From ZYF759 sp046297455 (GTDB lineage: Bacteria; Pseudomonadota; Alphaproteobacteria; Rhizobiales; Rhizobiaceae), in assembly GCA_046297455.1 (NCBI GenBank), contig JBKBIT010000003.1, forward strand, positions 124,001 to 188,000: a DNA stretch of 64,000 nucleotides, written 5' to 3'. Position 1 is the stretch's first letter. Every line of letters starts with the position of its first letter. Below are positions 45,370-54,276 of this stretch, one piece after another. The notes under the pieces are model-generated. The model searched no databases, was not told the origin of the DNA, and saw only the letters and a list, made by a program, of their open reading frames with translations. The translations under genes and the position numbers were made by a program.

Positions 45370-48051
45370 ATGACGATCCGCAATCTGGAAGGCGCGGTGC
45401 GCCCGAAATCGGTGGCCGTGATCGGCGCTTCGCCGCGCGAAGGCTCGGTCGGCCGCATCGTGCTGGAAAACATCATTGCTGGCGGGTTTGCCGGCGAGAT
45501 CTGGCCGATCAATCCGAAACACAAGGAAGTCGCCGGGCTCAAATGCCACCGCCGCGTCGCTGCTCTCCCGGCGGCACCGGATCTGGGCGTCATCGTCACC
45601 CCGCCGCACACCGTGCCCGGCCTGATCACCGAACTGGGCGAGAAGGGCACCCGCGCGGCGGTCGTCATCACCGCCGGGCTGAACGAGGGGAATGGGCTGC
45701 GCCAGCAGATGCTGGATGCCGCGCGTCCCTACAATTTCCGCATCATCGGGCCGAACACGGTCGGCTTGATCGTGCCGCCGGTCAGGCTCAATGCCAGCTT
45801 TGCCCATATGGCGCCGGCGGCGGGTGGGCTGGCGCTTCTGTCGCAGTCGGGCGCAATCGCCACCTCCCTGATCGACTGGGCCGCCGACGAGGGACTCGGC
45901 TTTTCGCAGATCGTGTCGCTCGGCGACCAGGCCGATGTCGATGTCGGCGATTGTCTCGACATGCTGGCCGGCGACGCATCGACCAGGGCGATCCTGCTCT
46001 ATCTGGAATCGATCCCCAACCCGCGCAAATTCATCTCGGCCGCACGCGCGGCCGCGCGGCTGAAACCCGTCATCGCCATCAAGTCCGGCCGGCACGAGGC
46101 CGCCGCCAAGGCCGCCGCCACCCATACCGGCGCGCTGTCGGGCGCCGACCGGGTGGTGGAGGCCGCGCTCAGGCGGGCGGGCGTGCTGCGGGTGAAGGGG
46201 CTCGGCGAGCTGTTCGACGCCGCCGAGACGCTGGCAAGGTTCCGCCCGCTGGAGCGCGCGCGCGTCGGCATCGTGACCAATGGCGGCGGCGCGGGCGTGC
46301 TGGCCGTCGACACGCTGGTCGACAGGGGCGGGGAACTGGCCGAGCTTTCGCCCGAAACAGTCGCCGCGCTCGACAAGACGCTGCCGGCCACCTGGTCGAA
46401 GGCCAATCCGGTCGACATTATCGGCGACGCGCCGGCCGACCGCTACAGGGCGGCGATCGAGGCGGTGGCGCGCGATCCGGGCGTCGACTGCCTGATGATC
46501 CTCAACTGCCCGACCGGGCTTGCCTCGCCGGTCGAGGCCGCAAGGGGCGTGGCCGCACTCGCCGACAAGGGGCTGATCGAGGGCAAGCCGGCGCTGACCT
46601 GCTGGCTGGGCGAAAAGACGGCGCGCGACGGGCGCGACATCCTCCAGTCGGCCGGGCTGGCGAGTTTCGCCACGCCGGCGGAAGCCGCCACCGCCGTCTC
46701 CTATCTGAGCGAGTGGTCGCGGGCGCAGCGCGCGCTGATGCGGGTGCCCTCCAGCATGAGCGAGGACGTGGCGGGCGACCGCGACGCCGTTTCCGCCATC
46801 CTGAAGAAGGCGGCCAAGGACGGCCGTGACATGCTGACCGAGCAGGAGGCGAAGGCAGTGCTTGCCGCCTATGGCATCGAGGTGCCGGAAGACCTTTTTG
46901 CCAAAACGCCTTCCGAGGCGGAGAAGATGGCGGCCGACCTGCTCAAACGCTCCGAGCGCATGGTGGTGAAACTCGTCTCGCGCCAGATCAGCCACAAATC
47001 CGATGTCGGCGGCGTGGTGCTGAACATCGAGATGCCGCAGGCCGCGCGCGCGGCGGCCGAAGGCATCGCCAAGCGCGTGAAGAAGCAGAAGCCGGGCGCG
47101 AAAATCGATGGCTATGCGCTCCAGCCGATGATTTCGCGAAGCCACGCGCAGGAACTGATCGTCGGCATGAGCCGCGATCCGATCTTCGGCCCGGTCATCC
47201 TGTTCGGTGCCGGGGGCGTCGCGGTCGAAGTGATGGACGACACGGCCATCGGCCTGCCGCCGCTCGATAATCTTCTGGCCGGAGACCTGATCGACTCGAC
47301 CCGCATCGGCAAGCTTCTCGCCGGCTTTCGCGACCGCAAGCCGGCAGACCGGGCGGCGATCGTGCAGGCGCTGAACGCCGTCTCGCAGCTGATCGTCGAT
47401 TTTCCCGCCATCGCCTCGCTCGACATCAACCCGCTGATCGCCGACGAGGCGGGCGCCATGGCGCTCGACGCGCGCATCGAATTCGAGCCCGCCCGCGTCG
47501 GCGAGCAGGCCCCCAATCGCGACATCGCCGTGCGGCCCTGGCCTTCGGGCTGGGACAAGGATGTGAAGCTGCGCGACGGCACCTATCGCCTGCAGCCGAT
47601 CAAGCCGACCGATGTCGAGCTCTATCCGACCTTTCTCGACATGCTGGCGCCGGAGGACATCCGCCTGCGCTTCCTCGCGCCGCGAAAGCACTTTCCCAAC
47701 CAGATGCTGGTGCGCCTGACCCAGCTCGACTACGACCGCGAGATGGCCTTCGTGGCGCTCGACATCGAAACCGGGGCGCTGGCCGGCATCGCGCGACTTT
47801 CCTGCGATCCGGATGGCACCACGGCCGAATTCGGCTTGCTGGTGCGCACCGACCTGCAGGGGCGCGGCATCGGCGGCGCGCTGATGGACCGGCTCCTGGC
47901 CTATGCGACCGCGGAGGGGATCGAGCGGATCGAAGGCCACGTGCTCGACGAAAACACCGCCATGCTGGACATGTGCCGGCGGCTGGGATTCGAGATCACG
48001 CGGCATCCGGAGGAACACGGGGTGAAGCTGGTGGTGTGTGAGTTGGGGTGA
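45370..48051 (+). CDS. NDP-forming acyl-CoA synthetase fused to GNAT acetyltransferase (Pat-like)
   Basis: The 893-residue protein has the domain order of Pat/YfiQ lysine acetyltransferases. A CoA-binding Rossmann domain (SVAVIGASPREGSVGR) comes first, then a succinyl-CoA-ligase-like part with THTGALSG. An ATP-grasp domain follows (about 470-690; MVVKLVSRQISHKSDVGGV). The C-terminal GNAT domain has the acetyl-CoA loop LQGRGIGGAL. Such enzymes acetylate metabolic enzymes, or make acetyl-CoA with ADP formation if the synthetase half is active. A full FixK box and a -10 lie upstream. The gene is very GC-rich, and a 903-codon open frame on the other strand is a by-product. Confidence 0.9.
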   Translation: MTIRNLEGAVRPKSVAVIGASPREGSVGRIVLENIIAGGFAGEIWPINPKHKEVAGLKCHRRVAALPAAPDLGVIVTPPHTVPGLITELGEKGTRAAVVITAGLNEGNGLRQQMLDAARPYNFRIIGPNTVGLIVPPVRLNASFAHMAPAAGGLALLSQSGAIATSLIDWAADEGLGFSQIVSLGDQADVDVGDCLDMLAGDASTRAILLYLESIPNPRKFISAARAAARLKPVIAIKSGRHEAAAKAAATHTGALSGADRVVEAALRRAGVLRVKGLGELFDAAETLARFRPLERARVGIVTNGGGAGVLAVDTLVDRGGELAELSPETVAALDKTLPATWSKANPVDIIGDAPADRYRAAIEAVARDPGVDCLMILNCPTGLASPVEAARGVAALADKGLIEGKPALTCWLGEKTARDGRDILQSAGLASFATPAEAATAVSYLSEWSRAQRALMRVPSSMSEDVAGDRDAVSAILKKAAKDGRDMLTEQEAKAVLAAYGIEVPEDLFAKTPSEAEKMAADLLKRSERMVVKLVSRQISHKSDVGGVVLNIEMPQAARAAAEGIAKRVKKQKPGAKIDGYALQPMISRSHAQELIVGMSRDPIFGPVILFGAGGVAVEVMDDTAIGLPPLDNLLAGDLIDSTRIGKLLAGFRDRKPADRAAIVQALNAVSQLIVDFPAIASLDINPLIADEAGAMALDARIEFEPARVGEQAPNRDIAVRPWPSGWDKDVKLRDGTYRLQPIKPTDVELYPTFLDMLAPEDIRLRFLAPRKHFPNQMLVRLTQLDYDREMAFVALDIETGALAGIARLSCDPDGTTAEFGLLVRTDLQGRGIGGALMDRLLAYATAEGIERIEGHVLDENTAMLDMCRRLGFEITRHPEEHGVKLVVCELG

Positions 48052-48089
48052 GGTGGGCTCAGATCCTCGTTTCTCCCAAACGGCCTTCG

Positions 48090-48941
48090 CTATCGAAACA
48101 GCACCACCGGCACCTTGCAGGAACGCATCATCTCTGCGGTCGTCGAGCCAATAATCAGGGCGCGGATGCGCGAGTGGCCATAGGCGCCCATGACGAGGAG
48201 ATCGATGCCGTCACGCTCGATGACTTCCGCAATGATCTTTTCCGGCTGGCCGGCGGCAATCTCGATCGAAGCCTCGTGGCCGCCGGCCCGAAGCGTTGCC
48301 TGCGCGCTTTCCAGTCGCCGTTGCAGGTCGGCGCTCTCGTTGCCGACGGTCAGCAAGCGAATATCGAGACCGGCGAAAAGCGGTGCCCGTGCCATGTGAT
48401 CGACAGCCTTCATGGCGCTCGGTCCGCCATCATAGGCGATCAGTACCTTGGCGATCGGCCGGAAAGCACGCGCGGCCACGAAGACGGGCTTCGTCGCGGA
48501 CCGCGCAATACGCTCCAGATTGGAGCCGAGATGCAGGCTGGCGAAGTCGGCGGCCTCGCCGCGCTTGCCGATGACGATACCACGAGAACCGGGCTCGGCC
48601 TCGGCAACGGCTTCCAGCAGGTCGCCCTGGCGCAGCCTTGACGTGACGGTCTCCACGCCTGCCACCCGCAGGATTGCCTCACCATCCTCGAGAATGGCTC
48701 GACCGCGCTTCTGCGCCAACCTGGCCCGTTGCTCATCGAGGCTCGCCAGCTCCTGCAGCAGCGCCGTGCGCGCGCCGAGCGCGATCGTGCCCGACAGATC
48801 GGAACTCGGCGTCTCGCGCCGCCCCATGACGTGAAGGAGCTCGACAGGGGCGCCGGTGCGTTTGGAAATCCAGGCCGCATTCTCGCAAACGCTCTTCGAG
48901 TAGATCGAGCCATCGATCAGGGCGATGAGTTTTTCGGTCAT
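48090..48941 (-). CDS. Universal stress protein, tandem UspA domains
   Basis: The 283 residues contain two UspA folds (about 1-140 and 155-283). The second has the ATP-binding pattern G-2x-G-9x-G-S/T exactly, in GAYGHSRIRALIIGST; the first has a slightly altered form. It is cytosolic and lies 13 bp downstream of the SulP gene on the same strand, so it is co-transcribed. Usp genes of this kind are often under oxygen control, but I see no box in front of this pair. Confidence 0.88.
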   Translation of the reverse strand: MTEKLIALIDGSIYSKSVCENAAWISKRTGAPVELLHVMGRRETPSSDLSGTIALGARTALLQELASLDEQRARLAQKRGRAILEDGEAILRVAGVETVTSRLRQGDLLEAVAEAEPGSRGIVIGKRGEAADFASLHLGSNLERIARSATKPVFVAARAFRPIAKVLIAYDGGPSAMKAVDHMARAPLFAGLDIRLLTVGNESADLQRRLESAQATLRAGGHEASIEIAAGQPEKIIAEVIERDGIDLLVMGAYGHSRIRALIIGSTTAEMMRSCKVPVVLFR

Positions 48942-48954
48942 GATCTGGTACCCC

Positions 48955-50439
48955 TCAATGCGCGGTCAGCTTGTCGAGCGCGCCAGGCTTGTCGTGGATG
49001 GCCAGCCGATCGACGATCGTCTCGCTTGCCTCGTTCATGCCGACGATCTCGACTTCGGCCCCGTCGCGGCGGAATTTCAGCACCGCCATGTCGAGCGCGG
49101 CCACGCTGGAAATGTCCCAGATATGGGCACGCGAGACGTCGATGGTGACTTTTTCCAGAACCTCCTTGAAATCAAAGGCGGCCATGAAGTTTTCGGCAGA
49201 AGCAAAAAACAGCTGCCCTTCGACCATATAGGTCCGGTGCCGCCCATCCGTGCTCAGTTCGGAAGAAACCCGGAAGAGCTGGGCAATCTTCCAGGCGAAG
49301 AAGATGCCCGACAAGAGCACACCGATCAGCACTCCATAGGCGAGATTGTGCGTGAAGACGACGGTCACGACGGTGGCCAGCATGACGATGGAGGATGAAC
49401 GGGGGTGATCCTTGAGGTTCACGATCGACGACCAGGAGAAGGTGCCAATCGACACCATGATCATGATGGCCACGAGCGCCGGCATGGGAATCTGGCTGAC
49501 AAGATCGCCCAGTACCAGGATCATGAAAAGCAGGAAGACACCGGCAGCGAAAGCCGACAGGCGGCCGCGGCCGCCAGACTGCACGTTAATGATCGACTGG
49601 CCGATCATGGCGCAGCCGGCCATGCCGCCGATAAAGCCAGTGGCGGTGTTGGCGATGCCTTGACCGATGCATTCCTGGTCGCGGTCCGAGGGGGTGTCGG
49701 TGAGGTCGTCGACGATCTGTGCGGTCATCAGCGATTCCAGCAGGCCGACCACTGCGACCGCTGCAGAATATGGCAGGATAATCATCAGCGTCTCGAAGGT
49801 GAGCGGAATATCGGGGATCAGAAAAACCGGCAGCGTGGAGGGCAGTTCGCCCATGTCACCCACGGTTCGCACATCGAAGCCGAAGGCGATCGCGACCGTG
49901 GTCAGAACGATGATGCAGACCAGCGGCGACGGGATCGCCTTCGTCAGATAGGGGAACAGGTAGATGATCGCGAGGCCCGCCGCGACCATGACATAGGTCA
50001 GGTTCGGAACGCCGATGAGTTCCGGTATCTGGGCCATGAAGATGAGGATCGCCAGCGCGTTGACGAAACCCGTCATGACCGAGCGTGAGACGAAACGCAT
50101 CAGGACGCCGAGTTTCAGGAAACCGGCGCCGATCTGCAGCAGGCCGGCAAGCACGGTGGCGGCAAGCAGATATTCGAGGCCGTGGTCGCGTACCAGCGTG
50201 ACCATGAGCACCGCGGTGGCGGCTGTCGCGGCCGAGATCATGCCAGGGCGTCCGCCGACGAAGGCGATCAGGACGGCAATCGAGAACGATGCGTAGAGGC
50301 CGACGCGAGGGTCGACACCGGCGATGATCGAAAAGGCGATGGCTTCGGGAATGAGCGCGAGGGCAACGACGAGACCCGACAGGAGGTCACCGCGCACGTT
50401 GGAGAACCACTGCGCCCGGTAGGTGGTGAGAAAATTCAT
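48955..50439 (-). CDS. SulP-family anion transporter
   Basis: This inner-membrane transporter for sulfate, bicarbonate or another anion has 494 residues. The N-terminal ~390 form the SulP core (LVVALALIPEAIAFSIIAGV; GRPGMISAATAATAVL). A short STAS domain (about 400-490) completes it. The shortened STAS and overall length resemble BicA-like bicarbonate members as much as sulfate permeases. MNFLTTYRAQ is chosen over a TTG five codons earlier. The ribosome-binding site is weak. Confidence 0.88.
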   Translation of the reverse strand: MNFLTTYRAQWFSNVRGDLLSGLVVALALIPEAIAFSIIAGVDPRVGLYASFSIAVLIAFVGGRPGMISAATAATAVLMVTLVRDHGLEYLLAATVLAGLLQIGAGFLKLGVLMRFVSRSVMTGFVNALAILIFMAQIPELIGVPNLTYVMVAAGLAIIYLFPYLTKAIPSPLVCIIVLTTVAIAFGFDVRTVGDMGELPSTLPVFLIPDIPLTFETLMIILPYSAAVAVVGLLESLMTAQIVDDLTDTPSDRDQECIGQGIANTATGFIGGMAGCAMIGQSIINVQSGGRGRLSAFAAGVFLLFMILVLGDLVSQIPMPALVAIMIMVSIGTFSWSSIVNLKDHPRSSSIVMLATVVTVVFTHNLAYGVLIGVLLSGIFFAWKIAQLFRVSSELSTDGRHRTYMVEGQLFFASAENFMAAFDFKEVLEKVTIDVSRAHIWDISSVAALDMAVLKFRRDGAEVEIVGMNEASETIVDRLAIHDKPGALDKLTAH

Positions 50440-50800
50440 GGAGATCCAGATCAAGAGTGCGCGGCCGACGCAGTGGGTGCGCAGGCAAAGACGCTACTGA
50501 GATGGATTGTCCGGCGGATCGGCGGCCGGAAGAGCCACCCGGAATTGCACCGGGTCCTGATGAATGGCGCTTCTTAGCCTGTGACCGAGGCAATGCGCAA
50601 CACTTGAAACGGCGGCTTGGAGCTGAATGTCTGCTGCCAGTTTAGCAGTGGTCCGGAGCAAACGCCTTGAATTGCGTCCAAACCGGAGAGGGGATATAGG
50701 CGCCCCCCAAAGCCCCACCTCCACAACAACAGCGAAGGGGCCGGGCATTTGGCCCGACCCCCGATTGCCCACCCCGGGCATATTGCCGTCTTGTGTCCGC
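50440..50800. other. 361-bp intergenic region between SulP and fixK genes
   Basis: No coding frame stands out. Near 50737-50761 is an imperfect hairpin, GGGGcCGGGC/GCCCGaCCCC, that may end the fixK transcript but has no T-run. At 50441-50454 the sequence TTGATCTGGATCTC resembles half an anaerobox but lies too close to the SulP start to be a promoter element. Confidence 0.4.
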
Positions 50801-51445
50801 CTATTCGCACATGGCGCGCAGGGCTTCCGGCTTGCGGATTTCCACCGTGCGGGTGTTGATCAAGCGGATATGGCCGCTTTCGCGGAAACGCGAGAAGGCG
50901 CGCGACACGGTCTCGATGGTCAGGCCCAGATAGTCGCCGATATCGGTGCGCGACATCGGCAGGTCGATCTGGTTCAGCCCGCCCTGGCGCTCCATCATCT
51001 CGATGAGGAATGCGGCGACGCGCTCGCCGGCGGCCTGGCGGCCGATGACCAGCATGTGCTCCTGGGCGCGGACCAGCGCCTGCAGCGCGATCGGCAGAAG
51101 CTCGCGCGCCACGTCCTCGTCCGGCGGCAGGCGGTAGCTCTTGATGCCGCAGGCGGTGATCGCCTCGGCGAAGAAGCCGTGGCCGGCAGCGGCCTCGAAG
51201 CCGAACACCTCGCCGGCGACATGGAAGGCGCTGATCTGGCGGCGGCCGTCGGCCAGCAGGCGGTAGATGCGCACGGCGCCGAACTCGATCTGGTAGAGCG
51301 CGTTGGCCCGGTCGCCGGGGGCGTAGATCTCGGAATTGGCGTTGAAGTGGAGGAGCTGGGCCCCGCGTCCGGCCTGCCTTGAGAGCATGCCGTCGAGGTC
51401 GATCGTGGCTTGTGCGTCGGTGGCAAAAGCGAAGCGGGGGGTCAT
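50801..51445 (-). CDS. fixK: Crp/Fnr-family regulator, FixK class
   Basis: The 214-residue activator has a cyclic-nucleotide-like sensor fold (FNANSEIYAPGDRANALYQI) and a C-terminal helix-turn-helix (RTDIGDYLGLTIETVSRAFSRF). Its recognition helix holds the E-x-x-S-R residues that read TTGA half-sites. The N-terminal cysteine cluster of oxygen-sensing FNR is missing, so it should be FixK-like and controlled by FixLJ through its own transcription. A FixJ-type box lies 67-85 bp upstream of the start. Boxes matching its expected target occur at 45297, 51959, 54205 and 58628. Confidence 0.9.
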   Translation of the reverse strand: MTPRFAFATDAQATIDLDGMLSRQAGRGAQLLHFNANSEIYAPGDRANALYQIEFGAVRIYRLLADGRRQISAFHVAGEVFGFEAAAGHGFFAEAITACGIKSYRLPPDEDVARELLPIALQALVRAQEHMLVIGRQAAGERVAAFLIEMMERQGGLNQIDLPMSRTDIGDYLGLTIETVSRAFSRFRESGHIRLINTRTVEIRKPEALRAMCE

Positions 51446-51511
51446 GGCTTGTCTCCGTCGTTGGTGAGGAGACATTGGCAAAGCGGCGCGCGCGCCGAAA
51501 TTGGGTTACAT

Positions 51512-51530
51512 CCTAAGTAGTTCTACGTAG
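51512..51530 (-). promoter_or_regulatory. FixJ-type binding site upstream of fixK
   Basis: The plus strand reads CTAAGTAGTT-C-TACGTAG. It combines the two FixJ-site cores described for rhizobial fixK promoters. It overlaps the end of the receiver-only gene and points to FixJ-activated transcription of fixK. Confidence 0.6.
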
Positions 51531-51885
51531 TGGCGGCAAGGCCGGGCAGGTTGCGGCCAGGCAACAGCGCCTGGACGATATCGATAAGTGCCTGTCCCAA
51601 AAGGGGTTTCTGGACCAGAGCGTAGCGGCCGAGAAGCGAGGGACGCTCCGCCTGCTCGGAGAGCACCACCACCGGGGTCGTGCCGAAATCGACACCGGAA
51701 GCGCGCGCCCGGCTCAGCGCTGCCTCGTCGACAATGACGCAGTCGGCCATCAGGGCCTCGGACGGCAGGTCCAGCGGGTTGTCTGCCAGTCCGACCGCGT
51801 AGCCCTCGGCCTCCAGAACGAAGCAGAGCGAGGCCCTCATGCCCTCGTCGGGCGCAATCACGAGAATCCTGCCTGGTGCCGACAC
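51523..51885 (-). CDS. Receiver-only (single-domain) response regulator, FixT-like candidate
   Basis: The 120 residues form just one receiver domain. All active-site positions are present: D13/E14 (APDEG), D53 (VIVDEAA), S76 (VVVLSEQ) and K93 (VQKPL). It has no output domain. The GTG at 51885 follows GGGAG at 8 nt and gives an exact receiver length. A TTG at 51972 would place a FixK box over the start codon and is rejected. It lies between fixJ and fixK, behind a FixK box. This arrangement resembles Caulobacter FixT, a FixK-dependent inhibitor of FixL; the function is inferred. Cys21 and Cys49 lie in the domain. Confidence 0.72.
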   Translation of the reverse strand: MSAPGRILVIAPDEGMRASLCFVLEAEGYAVGLADNPLDLPSEALMADCVIVDEAALSRARASGVDFGTTPVVVLSEQAERPSLLGRYALVQKPLLGQALIDIVQALLPGRNLPGLAATT

Positions 51886-51958
51886 CTGAGCGTCTCCCTG
51901 CGGGGCGGGGCTACCGCCATTTCGAGAGGCATCATGACAGGCGGGGCAGGGTGCCGCC

Positions 51959-51972
51959 TTGCGCAGGATCAA
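51959..51972 (-). promoter_or_regulatory. FixK box upstream of the receiver-only gene
   Basis: Toward the gene it reads TTGA-TCCTGC-GCAA, fitting TTG(A/C)-N6-(T/G)CAA. A CATGAT -10 lies at the right distance (51931-51936), implying a start of transcription near 51924. Confidence 0.55.
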
Positions 51973-51986
51973 GGGCGGGTACTTCG

Positions 51987-52598
51987 TCAGGCGGCCTGGG
52001 AGGACAGGACCATGCGCACAAGTTCGGGCAGGTTGCGGGCCTGCATCTTGGCCATCACGTTGGCGCGGTGCACCTCGACGGTGCGAGGCGAGATGTCGAG
52101 GTCGTAGGCAATCGTCTTGTTGGGCAGGCCGGCCACGATGCCGGTCATCACTTGGCGCTCTCGGTCGGTCAGCCGCTCGATGCGCTCGCGCACGGCGGCG
52201 GCGTCGTGCGGTGACTTCTCGCGGGTGCCGAGTTCGGCGATGGCGCGGGCGATGGCGTCGAGCAGCACCTCGTCCTGAAAAGGCTTTTCGATGAAATCGA
52301 GCGCGCCGGCCTTCATCGCCTCCACCGCCATCGGCACGTCGGCATGGCCGGTAATGACGATGGTCGGCAGCATGGCGTCGGTCTCGCGCAGCTTCTTCAG
52401 GAGTTCGACGCCGCTCATGTCGGGCATTCGCAGATCGGTTACCAGGCAGGCATTGACGAGGCCCGGCGCGATGGCAAGGAAATGGGTGGCCGATTCATGC
52501 ACGCGCACAGCATGGTCGGACATGGTGAGCAGGAAGGCCAGCGACTTGCGCACCGGCTCCTCGTCATCGACGATGTGAATGACGACATCCGGGTTCAT
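51987..52598 (-). CDS. fixJ: Response regulator FixJ
   Basis: The 203 residues consist of a receiver domain (D11, D12, phospho-accepting D55 in VTDLRMPD, T83, K105) and a LuxR-type helix-turn-helix (LTDRERQVMTGIVAGLPNKTIA; ISPRTVEVHRANVM). This is the FixJ/NarL layout. Its ATG overlaps the fixL stop (ATGA), so sensor and regulator are translated together. Phosphorylated FixJ should activate fixK through the box at 51512-51530. Confidence 0.94.
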   Translation of the reverse strand: MNPDVVIHIVDDEEPVRKSLAFLLTMSDHAVRVHESATHFLAIAPGLVNACLVTDLRMPDMSGVELLKKLRETDAMLPTIVITGHADVPMAVEAMKAGALDFIEKPFQDEVLLDAIARAIAELGTREKSPHDAAAVRERIERLTDRERQVMTGIVAGLPNKTIAYDLDISPRTVEVHRANVMAKMQARNLPELVRMVLSSQAA

Positions 52599-54085
52599 AT
52601 ATCGGGCTCCTCCTGGCCCGCGGCGGGCAGGGTAAAGCGGAAGGTGGCTCCGCCATGTTCGTTGCGCTGCATGGTGATTTCCCCTCCATGCGCTTCGACG
52701 ATGCGCTTGGATATCGAAAGTCCGACGCCCATGCCACCGGGTTTCGTCGTCACGAATGGCTTGAACAGCTGCTGGGCGACATCGTCGGCAAGGCCGGGGC
52801 CGGTGTCCGAGACCTCGATGGCGATCTCGTGGGCCGTTTTCCCGTCGGCGGTGCGCACTGTCAGCTCGCGCCGCTCGCAATGGCGCATGGCCTCGACCGC
52901 ATTGCGCATCAGGTTGATCAGCACCTGCTGGATCTGCACCCGGTCGACGAAAACGGTCTCGGCCCGGGCGCTGAAGTCGAAAACAGTGCGAATGCCGGCC
53001 TCACGGGATCCGACCAGAGCCAGCGCACCGGCCTCCTCCACCAGGTTCTTGATGTCCTCGGGGTTCTTGTCGGTCTCGCCTCGGGTGACGAATTCGCGCA
53101 GATGCCGGATGATCTGTCCCGCGCGCAGCGACTGGCGCGCCGTCTCCTCGAGCGCCTCGCGCATGCGCTCGGACAGTTCGTCGTCGAAGCGCTTCAGCAA
53201 GCGGGTGCAGCCCTGCGTGTAGTTGGCGATGGCAGAAAGCGGCTGGTTCAGCTCGTGTGCGAGCGTCGAGGCCATCTCGCCCAGTTCGTTGATGCGGGCA
53301 AGCCGGGCCAGTTCGCCTTGAACCTCCTGCAGCCGCGCCTCCGATTCGGCGCGCTCGGTCAGGTCGCTGATGAAGCCGGTGAAGAAGATCTGGTCGCCGC
53401 TCTTCATCTCGCCAACGGCAAGCTTCATGGGAAACGTCGAGCCGTCCTTGCGCTGGCCGACAACCACCCGGTCGATGCCGATGATGCGGCGCTCGCCCGT
53501 ATCCATATAGCGATGCATGTAACCGTCATGTTCGGCGCGGTAGGGTTGCGGCATGAGAATGTTGACATTCCTGCCCGTTACCTCGGCTTCCGCATAGCCG
53601 AACTGGCGCACGGCAGCCTGGTTGAAGGTCTGGATCGTACCTGACGAATCTATCACCACCGTGGCGTCCGGCACCGTGTCGAGGATGGAACGCAGATGTG
53701 CCTCGCGTGCGACCAGCTTGCGGGCCGAGCGGTCGGCATCGAACTGCGAGCGCCGGTAGCGTGCGCCGCACAGCGTGGACAGGATACCGAGACCGACGAT
53801 GGCGAGCAGATCGATCCCTTCCACCTTGGGTTGGGCATCGACGGCCGTGGCGGCAAGCAGCGCAATCGCGACGGTCGCCGTCGCGGCCGCACCGGGAGCC
53901 CAGCCGCCCACGGAGGCTGCGCCGACGGCAACGGCTGCCAGCAACACCGCAATCCAGATCGCGCCGATCCATTCTCCGGTGGTGAACCAGGCAACGAGCA
54001 CGATCACACTGCCGGCAGCCGCCAGCGCGTGGCCGGAAAGCCATCGGCTTTCCGTTTCGTGTGCGCTTTCCGGCAATTCCGTCAC
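52595..54085 (-). CDS. fixL: Oxygen-sensing histidine kinase FixL
   Basis: The 496-residue inner-membrane kinase has about four helices in residues 20-108. A heme PAS domain (about 130-250) follows, with the FixL fingerprint PYRAEHDGYMHRYMDTGERR. H186 is the likely heme ligand and R206 the distal arginine; their 20-residue separation equals that of H200 and R220 in Bradyrhizobium FixL. The kinase core has H277 in LAHELNQPL, NLMRNAVEAM and DTGPGL. GTG at 54085 after GGAG is preferred to an upstream GTG. Oxygen on heme should switch the kinase off. Confidence 0.94.
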   Translation of the reverse strand: MTELPESAHETESRWLSGHALAAAGSVIVLVAWFTTGEWIGAIWIAVLLAAVAVGAASVGGWAPGAAATATVAIALLAATAVDAQPKVEGIDLLAIVGLGILSTLCGARYRRSQFDADRSARKLVAREAHLRSILDTVPDATVVIDSSGTIQTFNQAAVRQFGYAEAEVTGRNVNILMPQPYRAEHDGYMHRYMDTGERRIIGIDRVVVGQRKDGSTFPMKLAVGEMKSGDQIFFTGFISDLTERAESEARLQEVQGELARLARINELGEMASTLAHELNQPLSAIANYTQGCTRLLKRFDDELSERMREALEETARQSLRAGQIIRHLREFVTRGETDKNPEDIKNLVEEAGALALVGSREAGIRTVFDFSARAETVFVDRVQIQQVLINLMRNAVEAMRHCERRELTVRTADGKTAHEIAIEVSDTGPGLADDVAQQLFKPFVTTKPGGMGVGLSISKRIVEAHGGEITMQRNEHGGATFRFTLPAAGQEEPDI

Positions 54086-54204
54086 ATCGTCTCCGCAATC
54101 CGAACTGCGATGCCGGCATAGGCACACATGCCGGTGCGCATGCCAATGGGGCCAAGGGTCGCGACTGTCAATGCGGGCCCCGGAACTCGCCGGCGACGAT
54201 CGGC

Positions 54205-54218
54205 TTGACCCCGGTCAA
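54205..54218 (+). promoter_or_regulatory. FixK/FNR box upstream of the SDR-ATPase-Usp operon
   Basis: TTGAC-CCCG-GTCAA is a perfect dyad centred about 65 bp before the SDR start. It lies in the divergent region shared with fixL, so it may also affect fixL. Confidence 0.65.
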
Positions 54219-54276
54219 TGAACGTTGCTGTTTTTCGACCGATCAAGGGCCCTGCTACAGAGAGATGGAGAAAGCC

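Noticed and set aside
45307..48018. A 903-codon open frame on the minus strand opposite the CoA synthetase/GNAT gene
   Set aside because: It is an antisense shadow: the plus-strand product has continuous domain homology, while the minus-strand translation is low-complexity and rich in Arg, Gly and His, as expected from high-GC third positions.
50441..50454. FixK-like sequence TTGATCTGGATCTC before the SulP gene
   Set aside because: The second half-site mismatches at two positions and the site is directly at the start codon, where a promoter element cannot act as an activator site.
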